A DNA stretch of 64,000 nt, taken from NCBI GenBank assembly GCA_029945425.1, contig JAQSDV010000004.1, positions 372,436 to 436,435 on the forward strand, written 5' to 3'. This DNA comes from a bacterium. GTDB taxonomy: Bacteria; Pseudomonadota; Alphaproteobacteria; Micavibrionales; UBA2020. Made by a program: the position numbers and the translations under genes. Positions within the stretch are counted from its first letter, which is position 1. Each line of letters opens with the position of its first letter. Positions 7,743 to 17,080 of the stretch are shown here, piece after piece. The notes below the pieces were generated by a model. The model was given only the letters and a program-made list of their open reading frames with translations. It searched no databases and was not told the origin of the DNA.

Positions 7743-8063
7743 ATGGCGGATAGCGAAGTTTATGAAAAAATGAACGACTATACACTGTCGGCCGTCACCG
7801 AATTTACAAACCAGTCGTCATCCGACCCGACGCTGCGCCGCATTTTCAATTTCAAGGCGCGCCAGATCACCAATATCTATTCGCAATGGTACAGCGCATC
7901 GGTCGCCAACTCGATGGTCATCCAGAAATTCAGCGAACTCGACAGCCTCGACGAAGTCGCCGACATGCATAAACGCCTGCGCGACAAGGGCGGCAACCCG
8001 CCGCCGCTGGAACAGGATGCGCTCGGCAAACCGGCTTTACGCTCCTCCCCCTTGCGCCCCTGA
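7743..8063 (+). CDS. Small array protein A4
   Basis: 106 residues, last gene of array A, separated from A3 by a 56-bp gap holding a direct repeat and a good TAGGAG ribosome-binding site. Motifs: RRIFNFKARQITNIYSQW (about 32-49), FSELDSLDEVADMHKRL, KGGNPPPLEQD and the tail GKPALRSSPLRP. The tail is the closest in this array to the KGPALRP ending of the J-domain-like protein. Its N-terminal half resembles A1 (NDYTL, Asn/Ser-rich stretch). Function unknown. Confidence 0.75.
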   Translation: MADSEVYEKMNDYTLSAVTEFTNQSSSDPTLRRIFNFKARQITNIYSQWYSASVANSMVIQKFSELDSLDEVADMHKRLRDKGGNPPPLEQDALGKPALRSSPLRP

Positions 8064-8354
8064 CTTCGCGCCGCAATATCCTTGCGCGCTTCGCCGCATT
8101 ATCCCCTTGCGCGCTTCGCCGCGCGGCTGCACCGAAATTCACCCGTTTTTGCACCGTAATTGCACAGCGCTTCCGTTGACGGATTCGGCGTCCCCATGTA
8201 CATTATAAACGGGGTTGAATAAGGCATGGTTTTTCAGGGGTGTTTAGCCAGCCGGATTTGACGTAAAGCAATAAATAAATGGCAGTGGCGGCAAGCCGCG
8301 CCGAAGTTTTTGGGGTTGCACAAGCTCTTGGCCGATTTTAGCGACATTGCCGCC
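8064..8354 (+). promoter_or_regulatory. Leader and candidate promoter of the dcw cluster
   Basis: A 291-bp gap without a credible gene. It holds TTGACG (8176-8181), a 17-bp spacer and TACATT (8199-8204), a reasonable sigma-70 promoter. A GANTC site (GATTC, 8182-8186) lies in the spacer next to the -35 box, suggesting sensitivity to CcrM methylation if the organism has that enzyme. The transcript would have a leader of about 140 nt before rsmH. The usual first dcw gene, mraZ, is absent here. Confidence 0.5.
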
Positions 8355-9308
8355 ATGACGACGGCAAGCGGGCATATTCCGGTGATGCTGCGCGAAGTGC
8401 TGCAAACGCTCGCACCGCGCGACGGCGGCGTCTATGTCGACGGCACCTTTGGCGCGGGCGGTTATACGCGCGAAATCCTGAAGGCCGCAAATTGCAAAGT
8501 CTATGCGATCGACCGCGACCCGCATGCGATTGACCGCGCCGATATCATGGCGAAGGAATTCGACGGACGTTTGATCCCCGTGCAGGGATGCTTCGGCGAC
8601 GTGACTGCGTTGATGGCGGAACACGGCGTGGGCAAGATCGACGGCATCGTACTGGACCTTGGCGTTTCATCGCTGCAGCTGTCGACGCCGGAACGCGGAT
8701 TTTCATTCATGCATGACGGGCCGCTCGATATGCGCATGAGCCTCGAGGGCACATCGGCGGCCGACGTCGTCAACCGCGCGCCGGAAAAAGAAATCGCGGA
8801 TATCCTTTACACCTATGGCGAGGAACGCGCATCGCGCGCGATTGCCAAAAAAATTGTGGCGTCCCGCCCGATCACCACGACCAAGGCTTTGGTGAATGTG
8901 GTGCATAGCGTGCTGCCGATGCATGGCGGGCTGAAAACCGATACCGCCACCCGCACATTCCAGGCCCTGCGCATTTTTGTGAATGACGAGCTGGAGGAGC
9001 TGGAGCGCGCATTGAAATCCGCCGAAGAAATCCTGAACACCGACGGCCGCCTTGTCGTCGTGTCGTTCCATTCGCTGGAGGACTGGCGCGTGAAGCATTT
9101 CCTGAAGGAAAAAACGGGGCGCACCTCGAACGTGTCGCGCCATTTGCCGGTGAAGGAAGACAACCGCAAGGCAAGTTTCAAGGTCGAGGCGAATAACGGC
9201 CTGTCGCCGCAGCCGGATGAAATACTGGCCAATCCCCGCTCACGTTCCGCCCGGCTGCGCTACGGCATCCGCACGGCGGCACCCGTCATGGAGGCACTGC
9301 ATGCGTAA
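8355..9308 (+). CDS. rsmH: 16S rRNA (cytosine1402-N4)-methyltransferase
   Basis: Methylates C1402 in the decoding centre of 16S rRNA using S-adenosylmethionine; historically mraW, a conserved dcw gene. It starts with the family signature HIPVMLREVLQTL, then the SAM-binding VDGTFGAGGYTREIL, DGIVLDLGVSSLQL, GFSFMHDGPLDMRM and the C-terminal VVSFHSLEDWRVKHFL. At 317 residues from the ATG at 8355 the length is normal. A TTG start at 8310 is possible but adds residues outside the family core. The stop lies inside the next gene (8-bp overlap). Confidence 0.96.
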   Translation: MTTASGHIPVMLREVLQTLAPRDGGVYVDGTFGAGGYTREILKAANCKVYAIDRDPHAIDRADIMAKEFDGRLIPVQGCFGDVTALMAEHGVGKIDGIVLDLGVSSLQLSTPERGFSFMHDGPLDMRMSLEGTSAADVVNRAPEKEIADILYTYGEERASRAIAKKIVASRPITTTKALVNVVHSVLPMHGGLKTDTATRTFQALRIFVNDELEELERALKSAEEILNTDGRLVVVSFHSLEDWRVKHFLKEKTGRTSNVSRHLPVKEDNRKASFKVEANNGLSPQPDEILANPRSRSARLRYGIRTAAPVMEALHA

Positions 9309-9945
9309 AACGGCGATGCTCTGGCTTGTACTGGCGGTGATCTGCGGCGGGATGCTGTTCCAGACCAGCCAGCGCGTGACCGATGGTCGCGCACAACTGG
9401 CCGGCATCGACGCGGCGGCCCGCAAAGAGGACGAGCATTTGCGCGTGTTGCAGGCGGAATGGAGCTACCTGAACCAGCCCGACCGTCTTGAAAAACTCTC
9501 GAAACAATATCTCCGCCTCGCGCCCCTGAAGGGCAAGCAGTTCACGAAAGTGGTCGAGCTTGAAGAGCGCCCCGCCGCACCTGCTGCCGAAACACCCGCT
9601 GTCGCGCCGGAAACATCCGCCGCCGTCGTGGTGGTTGAACCTGAAGTGACCGCGCCCGCGGCGCCGATTGCGACTGCACCGATTGCAGCCGCACCTGTTG
9701 CACCCGCCGTAAAACCGCCGGCTGTCGCCGTAACACCCCTGATTAAGCCGCAGCCCTTCGTGAAGGCAAAGCCGCAGCCGTCGCTGGTCTGGAAAGCGCC
9801 GCCCCCGCCCGCGGCCCGCAAGCCGGGCATCGCGTGGAGCGCGCCGCAGCCACGCAGGAATCCGCCGCAATATGCACCGCCTGTGCCGCAGCAGCAGCAA
9901 CCGCGCAAGTTCGGCGATCTCATGAAAAGCCTGGGGGTGCAGTAA
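9301..9945 (+). CDS. ftsL: FtsL-like division protein with a long Pro/Ala-rich tail
   Basis: Single-pass divisome protein expected to pair with FtsB and FtsQ. One membrane helix (AMLWLVLAVICGGMLF, residues 4-19) is followed by a periplasmic coiled coil (RAQLAGIDAAARKEDEHLRV) and the FtsL-type segment LNQPDRLEKLSKQYLRL. From about residue 90 to 214 the protein is Ala/Pro/Val-rich and probably disordered, making it about twice the usual FtsL length. Identification rests mainly on position between rsmH and ftsI plus topology, because FtsL sequence is poorly conserved. The ATG at 9301 overlaps rsmH by 8 bp. Confidence 0.8.
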   Translation: MRKTAMLWLVLAVICGGMLFQTSQRVTDGRAQLAGIDAAARKEDEHLRVLQAEWSYLNQPDRLEKLSKQYLRLAPLKGKQFTKVVELEERPAAPAAETPAVAPETSAAVVVVEPEVTAPAAPIATAPIAAAPVAPAVKPPAVAVTPLIKPQPFVKAKPQPSLVWKAPPPPAARKPGIAWSAPQPRRNPPQYAPPVPQQQQPRKFGDLMKSLGVQ

Positions 9946-9947
9946 CG

Positions 9948-11678
9948 ATGTCAGGCATTTTTCAACGCGATAAAATGGATATTCCGGGGGAACGTTCCTC
10001 CACCCTTGGCCTTGCGAAAACGCGCCTTGTGCTGGTGGCATCGGTTTTTGTGCTGGGCTACCTTGCAATCTCGCTGCGGCTGACCGACCTGACATTATTG
10101 CGCGACCGTCCCGTGACAGAATCCGTCGCGCTGACGGGCGACGCCGTGAAGCCGTTGACGAAACCGCTGCGCGGCACCATCGTCGACCGCAACGGCGAAT
10201 TGATGGCGACATCGCTCGCCATGCCGTCGGTTTTTGCCAACAACACGCTGATCGACGACCCGAAACAGGTGGCATCCGAACTTGCCAAAATCCTGACCGA
10301 GCAAAAAGAAGCCGACCTGTTGAAAAAACTGGCCTCCGGCCGCAAATTCGTCTGGATCCAGCGCAACATCACGCCGCGCCAGCAATATGCGATCAACGCG
10401 CTCGGCCATCCCGGCCTCGGCTTTCAGGATGAAGACCGCCGCATTTATCCCGCCGGTTCGCTCGCCGCGCATATCACCGGCTACACCGATGTCGACGGGC
10501 GCGGTATCGCGGGCATCGAAAAACTGGGCAATGCGCAGCTGGAAAAGGGCGACACGCCCGTCGCGCTCACGATCGACCTGCGCGTGCAGCATATCCTGCA
10601 CCGCGAACTTGCAAGCTCGATGGAAAAATTCCGCGCGAAGGCCGCGACGGGCGTCGTAATGGACGTCAATTCCGGCGAAATCATCGCGATGGTGTCGCTC
10701 CCCGATTTCGATCCGCACCACCCGTCTGCCGCAAGCGATGACGGTAAATTCAACCGCGTCAGCCTCGGCGTGTTTGAAATGGGCTCGACCTTCAAGCTGT
10801 TTTCGACGGCGGCGGCGCTTGATTCCGGTCAGGTCAGCTTCGGCACGACCTTTGATACCACCCTGCCGATCAAGGTCGGGCGTTTCACGATCAGCGATTA
10901 CCACGCGCTGCACCGCATCCAGACCGTGCCGGAAATTTTTATCCATTCGTCCAACATCGGCACCGCGCGCATGGCGCAGACGTTGGGGCCGAACGGGCTG
11001 AAGGATTTTTACAAGCGCATGGGTTTCTTTGCGCAAGTGCCGGTTGACCTGCCGGAGCGCGGATTTCCGCTTTACCCCAATCCGTGGCGCGAAATCAGCA
11101 CGCTGACCGCATCATTTGGCCATGGCATCGCGGTGTCGCCATTGCATCTGGTGCGTGCGACCGCGGCACTGGTGAATGGCGGCGTGATGGTGACGCCGCA
11201 GCTGGTGAAGAAAGAAAACAAATCACTGCTGCCGCAATCGCCGGCGGGGGAGCGCGTGGTATCGCCCCAAACCTCGCTGAAAATCCGCCAGTTGCTGGAA
11301 CTGACCGTCGCCGAAGGCACCGGCAGCAAGGCCGCCGTCGAAGGATACAATGTGGGCGGCAAGACCGGCACGGCGGAAAAAAACAAGAACGGCCGCTATG
11401 ACAGCAATTCGCTGATGTCATCCTTCATCGGCGTATTCCCGATCGGGGAGCCGCGCTATGCGGTGCTGGCGATACTGGATGAGCCGAAGCCCGCGCCGGA
11501 TACTTTCGGCTATGCGACCGGCGGCTGGACCGGCGCGCCCGTTGTGGGCCGCGTGGTGGAGCAGATGGCGCCGCTCTATCAAATACCGCCGTCGCTCGAC
11601 ACATCGGCGGAAATCATGAATGAAATGTCGCCTTACATTAAGGGAGCGAAGAGTGCGTCTGCTGGAACTGATCGGTGA
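9948..11678 (+). CDS. ftsI: Peptidoglycan transpeptidase FtsI (PBP3)
   Basis: Septal class B penicillin-binding protein that cross-links peptidoglycan at the division site. 576 residues: a short cytoplasmic segment, one membrane helix (LVLVASVFVLGYLAISL, about 26-42), a dimerisation domain (GTIVDRNGELMATS) and the transpeptidase domain. The active-site motifs are visible: STFK with Ser280, SSN near 329, and KTGTAEK. It starts at ATG 9948, two bases after the ftsL stop, and overlaps murE at its 3' end. Confidence 0.96.
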   Translation: MSGIFQRDKMDIPGERSSTLGLAKTRLVLVASVFVLGYLAISLRLTDLTLLRDRPVTESVALTGDAVKPLTKPLRGTIVDRNGELMATSLAMPSVFANNTLIDDPKQVASELAKILTEQKEADLLKKLASGRKFVWIQRNITPRQQYAINALGHPGLGFQDEDRRIYPAGSLAAHITGYTDVDGRGIAGIEKLGNAQLEKGDTPVALTIDLRVQHILHRELASSMEKFRAKAATGVVMDVNSGEIIAMVSLPDFDPHHPSAASDDGKFNRVSLGVFEMGSTFKLFSTAAALDSGQVSFGTTFDTTLPIKVGRFTISDYHALHRIQTVPEIFIHSSNIGTARMAQTLGPNGLKDFYKRMGFFAQVPVDLPERGFPLYPNPWREISTLTASFGHGIAVSPLHLVRATAALVNGGVMVTPQLVKKENKSLLPQSPAGERVVSPQTSLKIRQLLELTVAEGTGSKAAVEGYNVGGKTGTAEKNKNGRYDSNSLMSSFIGVFPIGEPRYAVLAILDEPKPAPDTFGYATGGWTGAPVVGRVVEQMAPLYQIPPSLDTSAEIMNEMSPYIKGAKSASAGTDR

Positions 11679-13155
11679 CGCGGACGGGGTGACGGTAAGC
11701 AACCGCGCCCGCGCCGCAGAACTGGACATCATGGGCTTGACCGCCGACAGCCGCGAGGTACGGGCGGGTTACCTGTTCGCCGCCTTCCCCGGCAACAAGG
11801 TCGACGGCCGCGATTTCATCGCCGATGCGATCGCGCGCGGCGCGACCGCCATCCTTGCACCCGAAGGACTTTCCGCTGTCGGCATCGCCGGCGTTGTCGT
11901 GACGGACACAAATCCCCGCCAGAGATTTGCCCATATGGCCGCCACATATTTCGGCCGCCAGATGGATACCGTTGTCGCCGTGACCGGCACCAACGGCAAA
12001 AGCTCGACCGTCAATTTCTGCCGCCAGATATGGCAGTCGATGGACCATGCCGCCGCATCGCTCGGCACCATCGGCATCATCGCAAATATCGGCAATGGCG
12101 GCGGCATCAACCGCGCCGGATCGCTGACCACCCCCGACCCCGTGACGCTGCATTCCGAAATTGCGGAGCTGGAGGCGGCGGGCGTGACGCATCTGGCGAT
12201 CGAGGCCTCGTCACAGGGCATGGATCAATACCGCCTCGACGGGTTGAAAATTTCCGCCGCCGGTTTCACGAACCTGACGCGCGACCATCTGGATTACCAC
12301 GGCACGATGGATAAGTATTTCGATTCCAAGGCGCGGCTGTTCAGCGAAATGATGTCGCCCGATGGCATCGCCGTCATCAATGCCGACAGCGATTATGCGG
12401 GCAAGGTGCGCGCGGTCTGCGAAAAACGTGGGCTGCGTGTGATTGATTTTGGCACGACCGCGACCGATATCCGCCTTGTGCGCCGCAAGCCGCTGCCGGG
12501 CGGGCAATTCATGGAATTGCAGCTGTTCGGCGAACGGTATGAACTGGAACTGCCGCTGGTCGGTGATTTTCAGGCGTCCAACGCCCTCTGTGCGCTCGGC
12601 CTTGTGATTGCCGAGAAGCCGGATGACCGCGGCATGCATATGCGTGCGGTCTATGCGCTGGAAAAATTGCAGAGTGTGCGCGGGCGACTGGAATACGCAG
12701 CGAAGCATCCGAACGGCGCTGCGATCTATGTCGATTACGCGCATTCGCCCGATGGTTTAGAAACCATGCTGAACGCACTGCGCCCGCATACGCAGAACAA
12801 GCTGCATGTGGTGTTCGGCTGCGGCGGCGACCGCGACAAGGGCAAGCGCCCGATGATGGGCGAAATCGCCATGCGTCTGGCCGACCGCGTGATCGTGACG
12901 GATGACAACCCCCGCACCGAAGACGCAAATGCCGTGCGCGCCGATATCATGAAGGGCTGCCCCGATAAATTGAAAGTAACCGAAATGGCCGGTCGCCGCG
13001 ATGCGATCCGCGCCGCCGTTGCCAGACTGTCGCCCGGTGATGTGCTGGTGATTGCGGGCAAGGGCCATGAACAAGGGCAGATCGTGGGCAAGGAAATCCT
13101 GCCCTTTGACGATGTGACCGAGGCGAAACACGCCGTATTGGAAGTGACGAAATGA
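11653..13155 (+). CDS. murE: UDP-MurNAc-tripeptide synthetase (meso-diaminopimelate adding)
   Basis: Adds meso-diaminopimelate to UDP-MurNAc-L-Ala-D-Glu in the cytoplasm. The ATP loop is GTNGKSST, with the Mur ligase central domain (THLAIEASSQGMDQYRL) and a C-terminal domain carrying DNPRTED (about residue 418). DNPR is the signature for meso-DAP rather than lysine. The GTG at 11653 follows AGGGAG at a 6-bp spacing and lies inside the end of ftsI. Length from that start is 500 residues. The stop overlaps murF by 4 bp. Confidence 0.96.
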   Translation: MRLLELIGDADGVTVSNRARAAELDIMGLTADSREVRAGYLFAAFPGNKVDGRDFIADAIARGATAILAPEGLSAVGIAGVVVTDTNPRQRFAHMAATYFGRQMDTVVAVTGTNGKSSTVNFCRQIWQSMDHAAASLGTIGIIANIGNGGGINRAGSLTTPDPVTLHSEIAELEAAGVTHLAIEASSQGMDQYRLDGLKISAAGFTNLTRDHLDYHGTMDKYFDSKARLFSEMMSPDGIAVINADSDYAGKVRAVCEKRGLRVIDFGTTATDIRLVRRKPLPGGQFMELQLFGERYELELPLVGDFQASNALCALGLVIAEKPDDRGMHMRAVYALEKLQSVRGRLEYAAKHPNGAAIYVDYAHSPDGLETMLNALRPHTQNKLHVVFGCGGDRDKGKRPMMGEIAMRLADRVIVTDDNPRTEDANAVRADIMKGCPDKLKVTEMAGRRDAIRAAVARLSPGDVLVIAGKGHEQGQIVGKEILPFDDVTEAKHAVLEVTK

Positions 13156-14591
13156 CAGACAAACCTGTTTTGTGGGCATCAGCAGACGCCGAAGCCGCAA
13201 CGAAGGGCAAAGCGACCGCAGCCTTCGAGGCAACGGGCGTATCCATCGACACGCGCACATTGAAAAAGGGCGAGCTGTTTCTCGCGCTGAAGGGCGACGC
13301 GCTGGACGGTCATGCCTATGTCGAGGCGGCGTTCAAGGCGGGCGCGTCGGCGGCTGTCGTCAATGAAACATTCCAGCCGAAAGATTCGAACTGGCCGCTG
13401 CTCCGCGTGGCTGATACCACCAAGGCGCTTGAAAACCTCGGCATCGCGGCGCGCGCAAGATCGAAGGCGGTGATCGTCGGCGTGACGGGATCGGCGGGCA
13501 AGACGGGCACGAAAGAAATTCTGTATGTGTTATTCAGCGCGTTGGGCGAAACGCATGCGAGCAAGAAAAGCTTCAACAACCATTGGGGCGTGCCGCTGTC
13601 GCTCGCCAACCTGCCGCTGACCGCGCAATATGCGGTATTCGAAATGGGCATGAACCATGCGGGCGAAATGACGATGCTGTCGTCATGGGTGAAGCCGCAA
13701 TTCACGCTGATCACCACGGTCGAGCCCGCGCATATCGAACATTTCAAGACGGTCGAGGCGATTGCCGATGCGAAGGCCGAAATTTTCACGGGCATGACCG
13801 AAGACGGCGTCGCCGTGCTGCCCGCCGATAACGCGCATTTCAAACGCCTGAAAACCGCCGCCGAGAAACAGGGCTTGCGCAAAGTTTACGGATTTGGCGA
13901 AGAAGATGAAGAGGCGCAGTCGCGCCTTGTTGATTGCGCGCTGCATGCCGATAGCAGCCGCGTGACAGCCGATATTCTGGGCGAGCGTGTAAAATACAAA
14001 CTCGGCATTCCCGGCAAGCATATCGTGATGAACAGCCTCGGCGCGATGACGATTGTGAAGGCCGCAGGCGGCAATTTGCAAAAGGCCGCCGATGCGCTGA
14101 AAAACGCCGAAGCAACCGAAGGGCGCGGCAACCGCATCAGCCTGAGTTTGGCTGATGGCCAGCCGCCGCTGACAATCATCGACGAAAGCTATAACGCCAA
14201 CCCCGCATCGATGGCGGCGGCGTTCCGCGTGTTTGAAATGGCAACCCCGCCCGAAGGCGGTCGCCGCATCGCGGTGCTGGGCGATATGCTGGAACTGGGC
14301 AAGGACGGCCCGCGCCTGCATGCCGATCTCGCCAACCCGCTGCTCCGCGCGAAAATCGATTTGCTGTACTGCTGCGGCCCGCAGATGGACGCCCTTTATC
14401 AGGCATTGCCCGAACCGTGGCGCGGCGGGCATGCGAATGACAGCCGCGCGCTGGCGGCGCTGGTCGTGGCGGCCGTGAAGCCCGGCGATGTGCTGCTGGT
14501 CAAGGGATCGGCGGGCAGCAAGATGGGATATATCGTGCACGAATTGCAAGTGGCGCGGGACAAGACGAAGGAACAACGCAATGCTGTATAA
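13152..14591 (+). CDS. murF: UDP-MurNAc-tripeptide:D-Ala-D-Ala ligase
   Basis: Completes the cytoplasmic pentapeptide by adding D-Ala-D-Ala. It has the ATP loop [10 protein letters not shown] (about residue 115), [14 protein letters not shown] (the substrate-binding FNN motif), [11 protein letters not shown] and [11 protein letters not shown] in the C-terminal domain. 479 residues, normal length. It overlaps murE by ATGA, and its stop lies 11 bp inside mraY, so all three are translationally coupled. Confidence 0.96.
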   Translation: MTDKPVLWASADAEAATKGKATAAFEATGVSIDTRTLKKGELFLALKGDALDGHAYVEAAFKAGASAAVVNETFQPKDSNWPLLRVADTTKALENLGIAARARSKAVIVGVTGSAGKTGTKEILYVLFSALGETHASKKSFNNHWGVPLSLANLPLTAQYAVFEMGMNHAGEMTMLSSWVKPQFTLITTVEPAHIEHFKTVEAIADAKAEIFTGMTEDGVAVLPADNAHFKRLKTAAEKQGLRKVYGFGEEDEEAQSRLVDCALHADSSRVTADILGERVKYKLGIPGKHIVMNSLGAMTIVKAAGGNLQKAADALKNAEATEGRGNRISLSLADGQPPLTIIDESYNANPASMAAAFRVFEMATPPEGGRRIAVLGDMLELGKDGPRLHADLANPLLRAKIDLLYCCGPQMDALYQALPEPWRGGHANDSRALAALVVAAVKPGDVLLVKGSAGSKMGYIVHELQVARDKTKEQRNAV

Positions 14592-15663
14592 CCTGCTTTA
14601 CCCGCTGGCGGTTGAATACCAGATTTTCAACTTGTTCAAATACATCACCTTCCGCGCCGGTGGCGCGATGGCAACCGCAATGCTGATCTGCTTTATCATC
14701 GGCCCCGGATTTATCCGCTGGCTGAAATCGAAAAAGGCGGAACAGCCGATCCGCTCCGACGGGCCGGAAACGCACCAGAAGAAAAAAGGCACGCCGACCA
14801 TGGGCGGCCTCATGATTATCTTCGCCGTCACGCTTTCCACGCTGCTCTGGGTCGATGTGAAAAACCCCTATATGTGGGTCGTGCTGTGGGTGTTTATCGG
14901 CTTTGGCGTGATAGGTTTCTTTGACGACTACGCGAAACTGACGAAAAAAGGCAGCAAGGGCGTGCCGGGAAAGCTGCGGCTGTTGCTGGAGGGGGCGATT
15001 GCTCTGGTCGCCGTGCTGGCCGTGATGAACCTGACAACCGGCCCGCTGGGCAGCAGCCTTGCCTTTCCGTTCCTGAAAGACACGCTGGTGAACCTTGGCT
15101 GGTTCTTTATCCCCTTTGGCCTGTTCGTAATTGTGGGCGGCGCGAATGCGGTGAACCTGACAGACGGGCTTGACGGACTTGCGATTGGCCCCATCATGAT
15201 CACGGCGGCGAGCTTCGGGATTATTTCCTATCTGGTGGGTAACGCGGTGTTCGCGGAATACCTGCAAATCCATTACGTGCGCGATTCCGGCGAGCTGGCA
15301 GTATTTTGCGGCGCGCTGGTGGGCGCGGGCCTTGGCTTCCTCTGGTATAACGCGCCGCCTGCGATGGTGTTCATGGGCGATACAGGCTCGCTCGCCATGG
15401 GTGGCGCGCTGGGCGCGATGGCGGTTGTGACGAAACATGAAATCGTGCTGGGCATTATCGGCGGGCTGTTCGTGATTGAAACGCTGTCGGTCATCATTCA
15501 GGTGGTGTCGTTCAAGACGCGCGGCAAGCGCGTGTTCAAGATGGCACCCATCCACCACCATTTCGAAAAGCAGGGCTGGCCGGAGACGCAAGTGGTGATC
15601 CGTTTCTGGATCATCTCGATCATCTTCGCGCTGATCGGCCTTGCGACGCTGAAACTGAGGTAA
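14581..15663 (+). CDS. mraY: Phospho-N-acetylmuramoyl-pentapeptide transferase
   Basis: Integral membrane enzyme that forms lipid I from UDP-MurNAc-pentapeptide and undecaprenyl phosphate. About ten hydrophobic helices. Family motifs: [13 protein letters not shown], the catalytic Asp pair in [33 protein letters not shown] and [13 protein letters not shown]. 360 residues from the ATG at 14581, matching the Escherichia coli length. murD follows after one base. Confidence 0.97.
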   Translation: MLYNLLYPLAVEYQIFNLFKYITFRAGGAMATAMLICFIIGPGFIRWLKSKKAEQPIRSDGPETHQKKKGTPTMGGLMIIFAVTLSTLLWVDVKNPYMWVVLWVFIGFGVIGFFDDYAKLTKKGSKGVPGKLRLLLEGAIALVAVLAVMNLTTGPLGSSLAFPFLKDTLVNLGWFFIPFGLFVIVGGANAVNLTDGLDGLAIGPIMITAASFGIISYLVGNAVFAEYLQIHYVRDSGELAVFCGALVGAGLGFLWYNAPPAMVFMGDTGSLAMGGALGAMAVVTKHEIVLGIIGGLFVIETLSVIIQVVSFKTRGKRVFKMAPIHHHFEKQGWPETQVVIRFWIISIIFALIGLATLKLR

Positions 15664-15664
15664 C

Positions 15665-17080
15665 ATGATCGACCTTGGCCCCATAAAAGAAAAACTGAAC
15701 GGCAAGCCCATCCTGATCGTAGGCCTGGGCAAATCGGGCATGCCGGTGTTCGAGGCATGCAACGCCGCAGGTATCGACACCATTTTATGGGACGACACCC
15801 CCGCGCAGCGCGATGCCGCGGGCGCGAAGAATGCGATGGTGAAAGATCCTGCCAATATCGATTTCAGCACGATTGCGCTTGTCTGCCTGTCGCCCGGCAT
15901 TCCGCTGACGCATCCCGCGCCGCATCCGGTGGTGGAGAAGGCAAAATTGGCGGGCGTCGAAGTGACCGGCGATATCGAACTGTTCGCGCGCGCGAAGCCA
16001 AAGGCGAAAACCATCGGCATCACCGGCACCAACGGCAAATCGACCACGACCGCGCTGATCGGCCATATTTTAAAAGAAGCGGGTGTGCCGAGCGCCGTCG
16101 GCGGCAATATCGGCGAAGCGGTGCTGACGCTGCCCGAACTGCCGGAGAACGGGATTTATGTGCTGGAAATGTCGTCCTACCAGACCGACCTTGCCACCAC
16201 TTTCGCGCCCAATATTTCGCTGCTGGTGAACACCAGCCCCGACCATCTGGATCGCCATGGCGACATGGCAGGTTATATTGCCGCGAAGGAACGCATGTTC
16301 CGCGGACCCGGCGTTGCGATCATCAGCATGGATGATGACGGCTGCACGGGCGTGTATGAACGGTTGAAGGCGAAGGCACAGCGCCGGATTATTGCGGTAT
16401 CCGTCGTGCGCCCCCTGACCCACGGCGTTTTTGCGTCGAAGGAAGGCGTGTTGTTCGACGGCAAAAACAAAATCCTCGACCTCAATACCTGCAAAGCGCT
16501 GCAGGGGCAGCATAACTGGCAGAACGCCGCGATGGCCTATGCCGCAGCCCGCGAGTCGGGCGTCGCGCCCGATGCGATCGTGAAGGGCATGCAGAGTTTC
16601 CCCGGCTTGGCGCACCGCCAGAACATCGTGCGTTTCATCGGCCCTGTCGCCTATATCAATGACAGCAAGGCAACGAACGACCAAGCCGCCGCGATGGCGC
16701 TGCGCACCTTCAACCCCATCTACTGGATTGCGGGCGGCAAGCCCAAAGAAGGCGGTTATGCGGATTGCAGCAAATACTTGCCGAATGTGCGCCATGCCTT
16801 CCTGATCGGGCAGGCCGAAAATGAAATGGCCGAATGGCTTCAGGACAAGGGCACCCCCTTCACCCGCAGCGGCACGATGGACAAGGCGGTCGAGGCCGCG
16901 CATGCGATGGCGCAGGAAGAAACATCCGACAAGGCCGTCGTCCTGCTGTCGCCGGCCTGTGCCAGCATGGACCAGTTCAGGAATTTCGAGCATCGCGGCG
17001 ACGTGTTCACCGAGCTGGTGAAGGCGTTGAAGCCGCTGCCGCTGGAACCCAAGAAATCCGCAACCGGAGGAAAAGCATGA
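15665..17080 (+). CDS. murD: UDP-MurNAc-L-alanine:D-glutamate ligase
   Basis: Adds D-glutamate to UDP-MurNAc-L-Ala. The N-terminal Rossmann segment is PILIVGLGKSGMPVFEA, the ATP loop GTNGKSTTTALIG (about residue 121), then SPDHLDRHG, LAHRQNIV, and NDSKATNDQAA in the C-terminal domain. 471 residues. It starts one base after mraY and ends by overlapping the ftsW start (ATGATG), with the ftsW ribosome-binding site CGGAGG inside its last codons. Confidence 0.96.
   Translation: MIDLGPIKEKLNGKPILIVGLGKSGMPVFEACNAAGIDTILWDDTPAQRDAAGAKNAMVKDPANIDFSTIALVCLSPGIPLTHPAPHPVVEKAKLAGVEVTGDIELFARAKPKAKTIGITGTNGKSTTTALIGHILKEAGVPSAVGGNIGEAVLTLPELPENGIYVLEMSSYQTDLATTFAPNISLLVNTSPDHLDRHGDMAGYIAAKERMFRGPGVAIISMDDDGCTGVYERLKAKAQRRIIAVSVVRPLTHGVFASKEGVLFDGKNKILDLNTCKALQGQHNWQNAAMAYAAARESGVAPDAIVKGMQSFPGLAHRQNIVRFIGPVAYINDSKATNDQAAAMALRTFNPIYWIAGGKPKEGGYADCSKYLPNVRHAFLIGQAENEMAEWLQDKGTPFTRSGTMDKAVEAAHAMAQEETSDKAVVLLSPACASMDQFRNFEHRGDVFTELVKALKPLPLEPKKSATGGKA

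Noticed and set aside
14500..16107. 535-codon minus-strand frame opposite mraY and murD
   Set aside because: Antisense shadow of two well-conserved genes; no motif, no ribosome-binding site.
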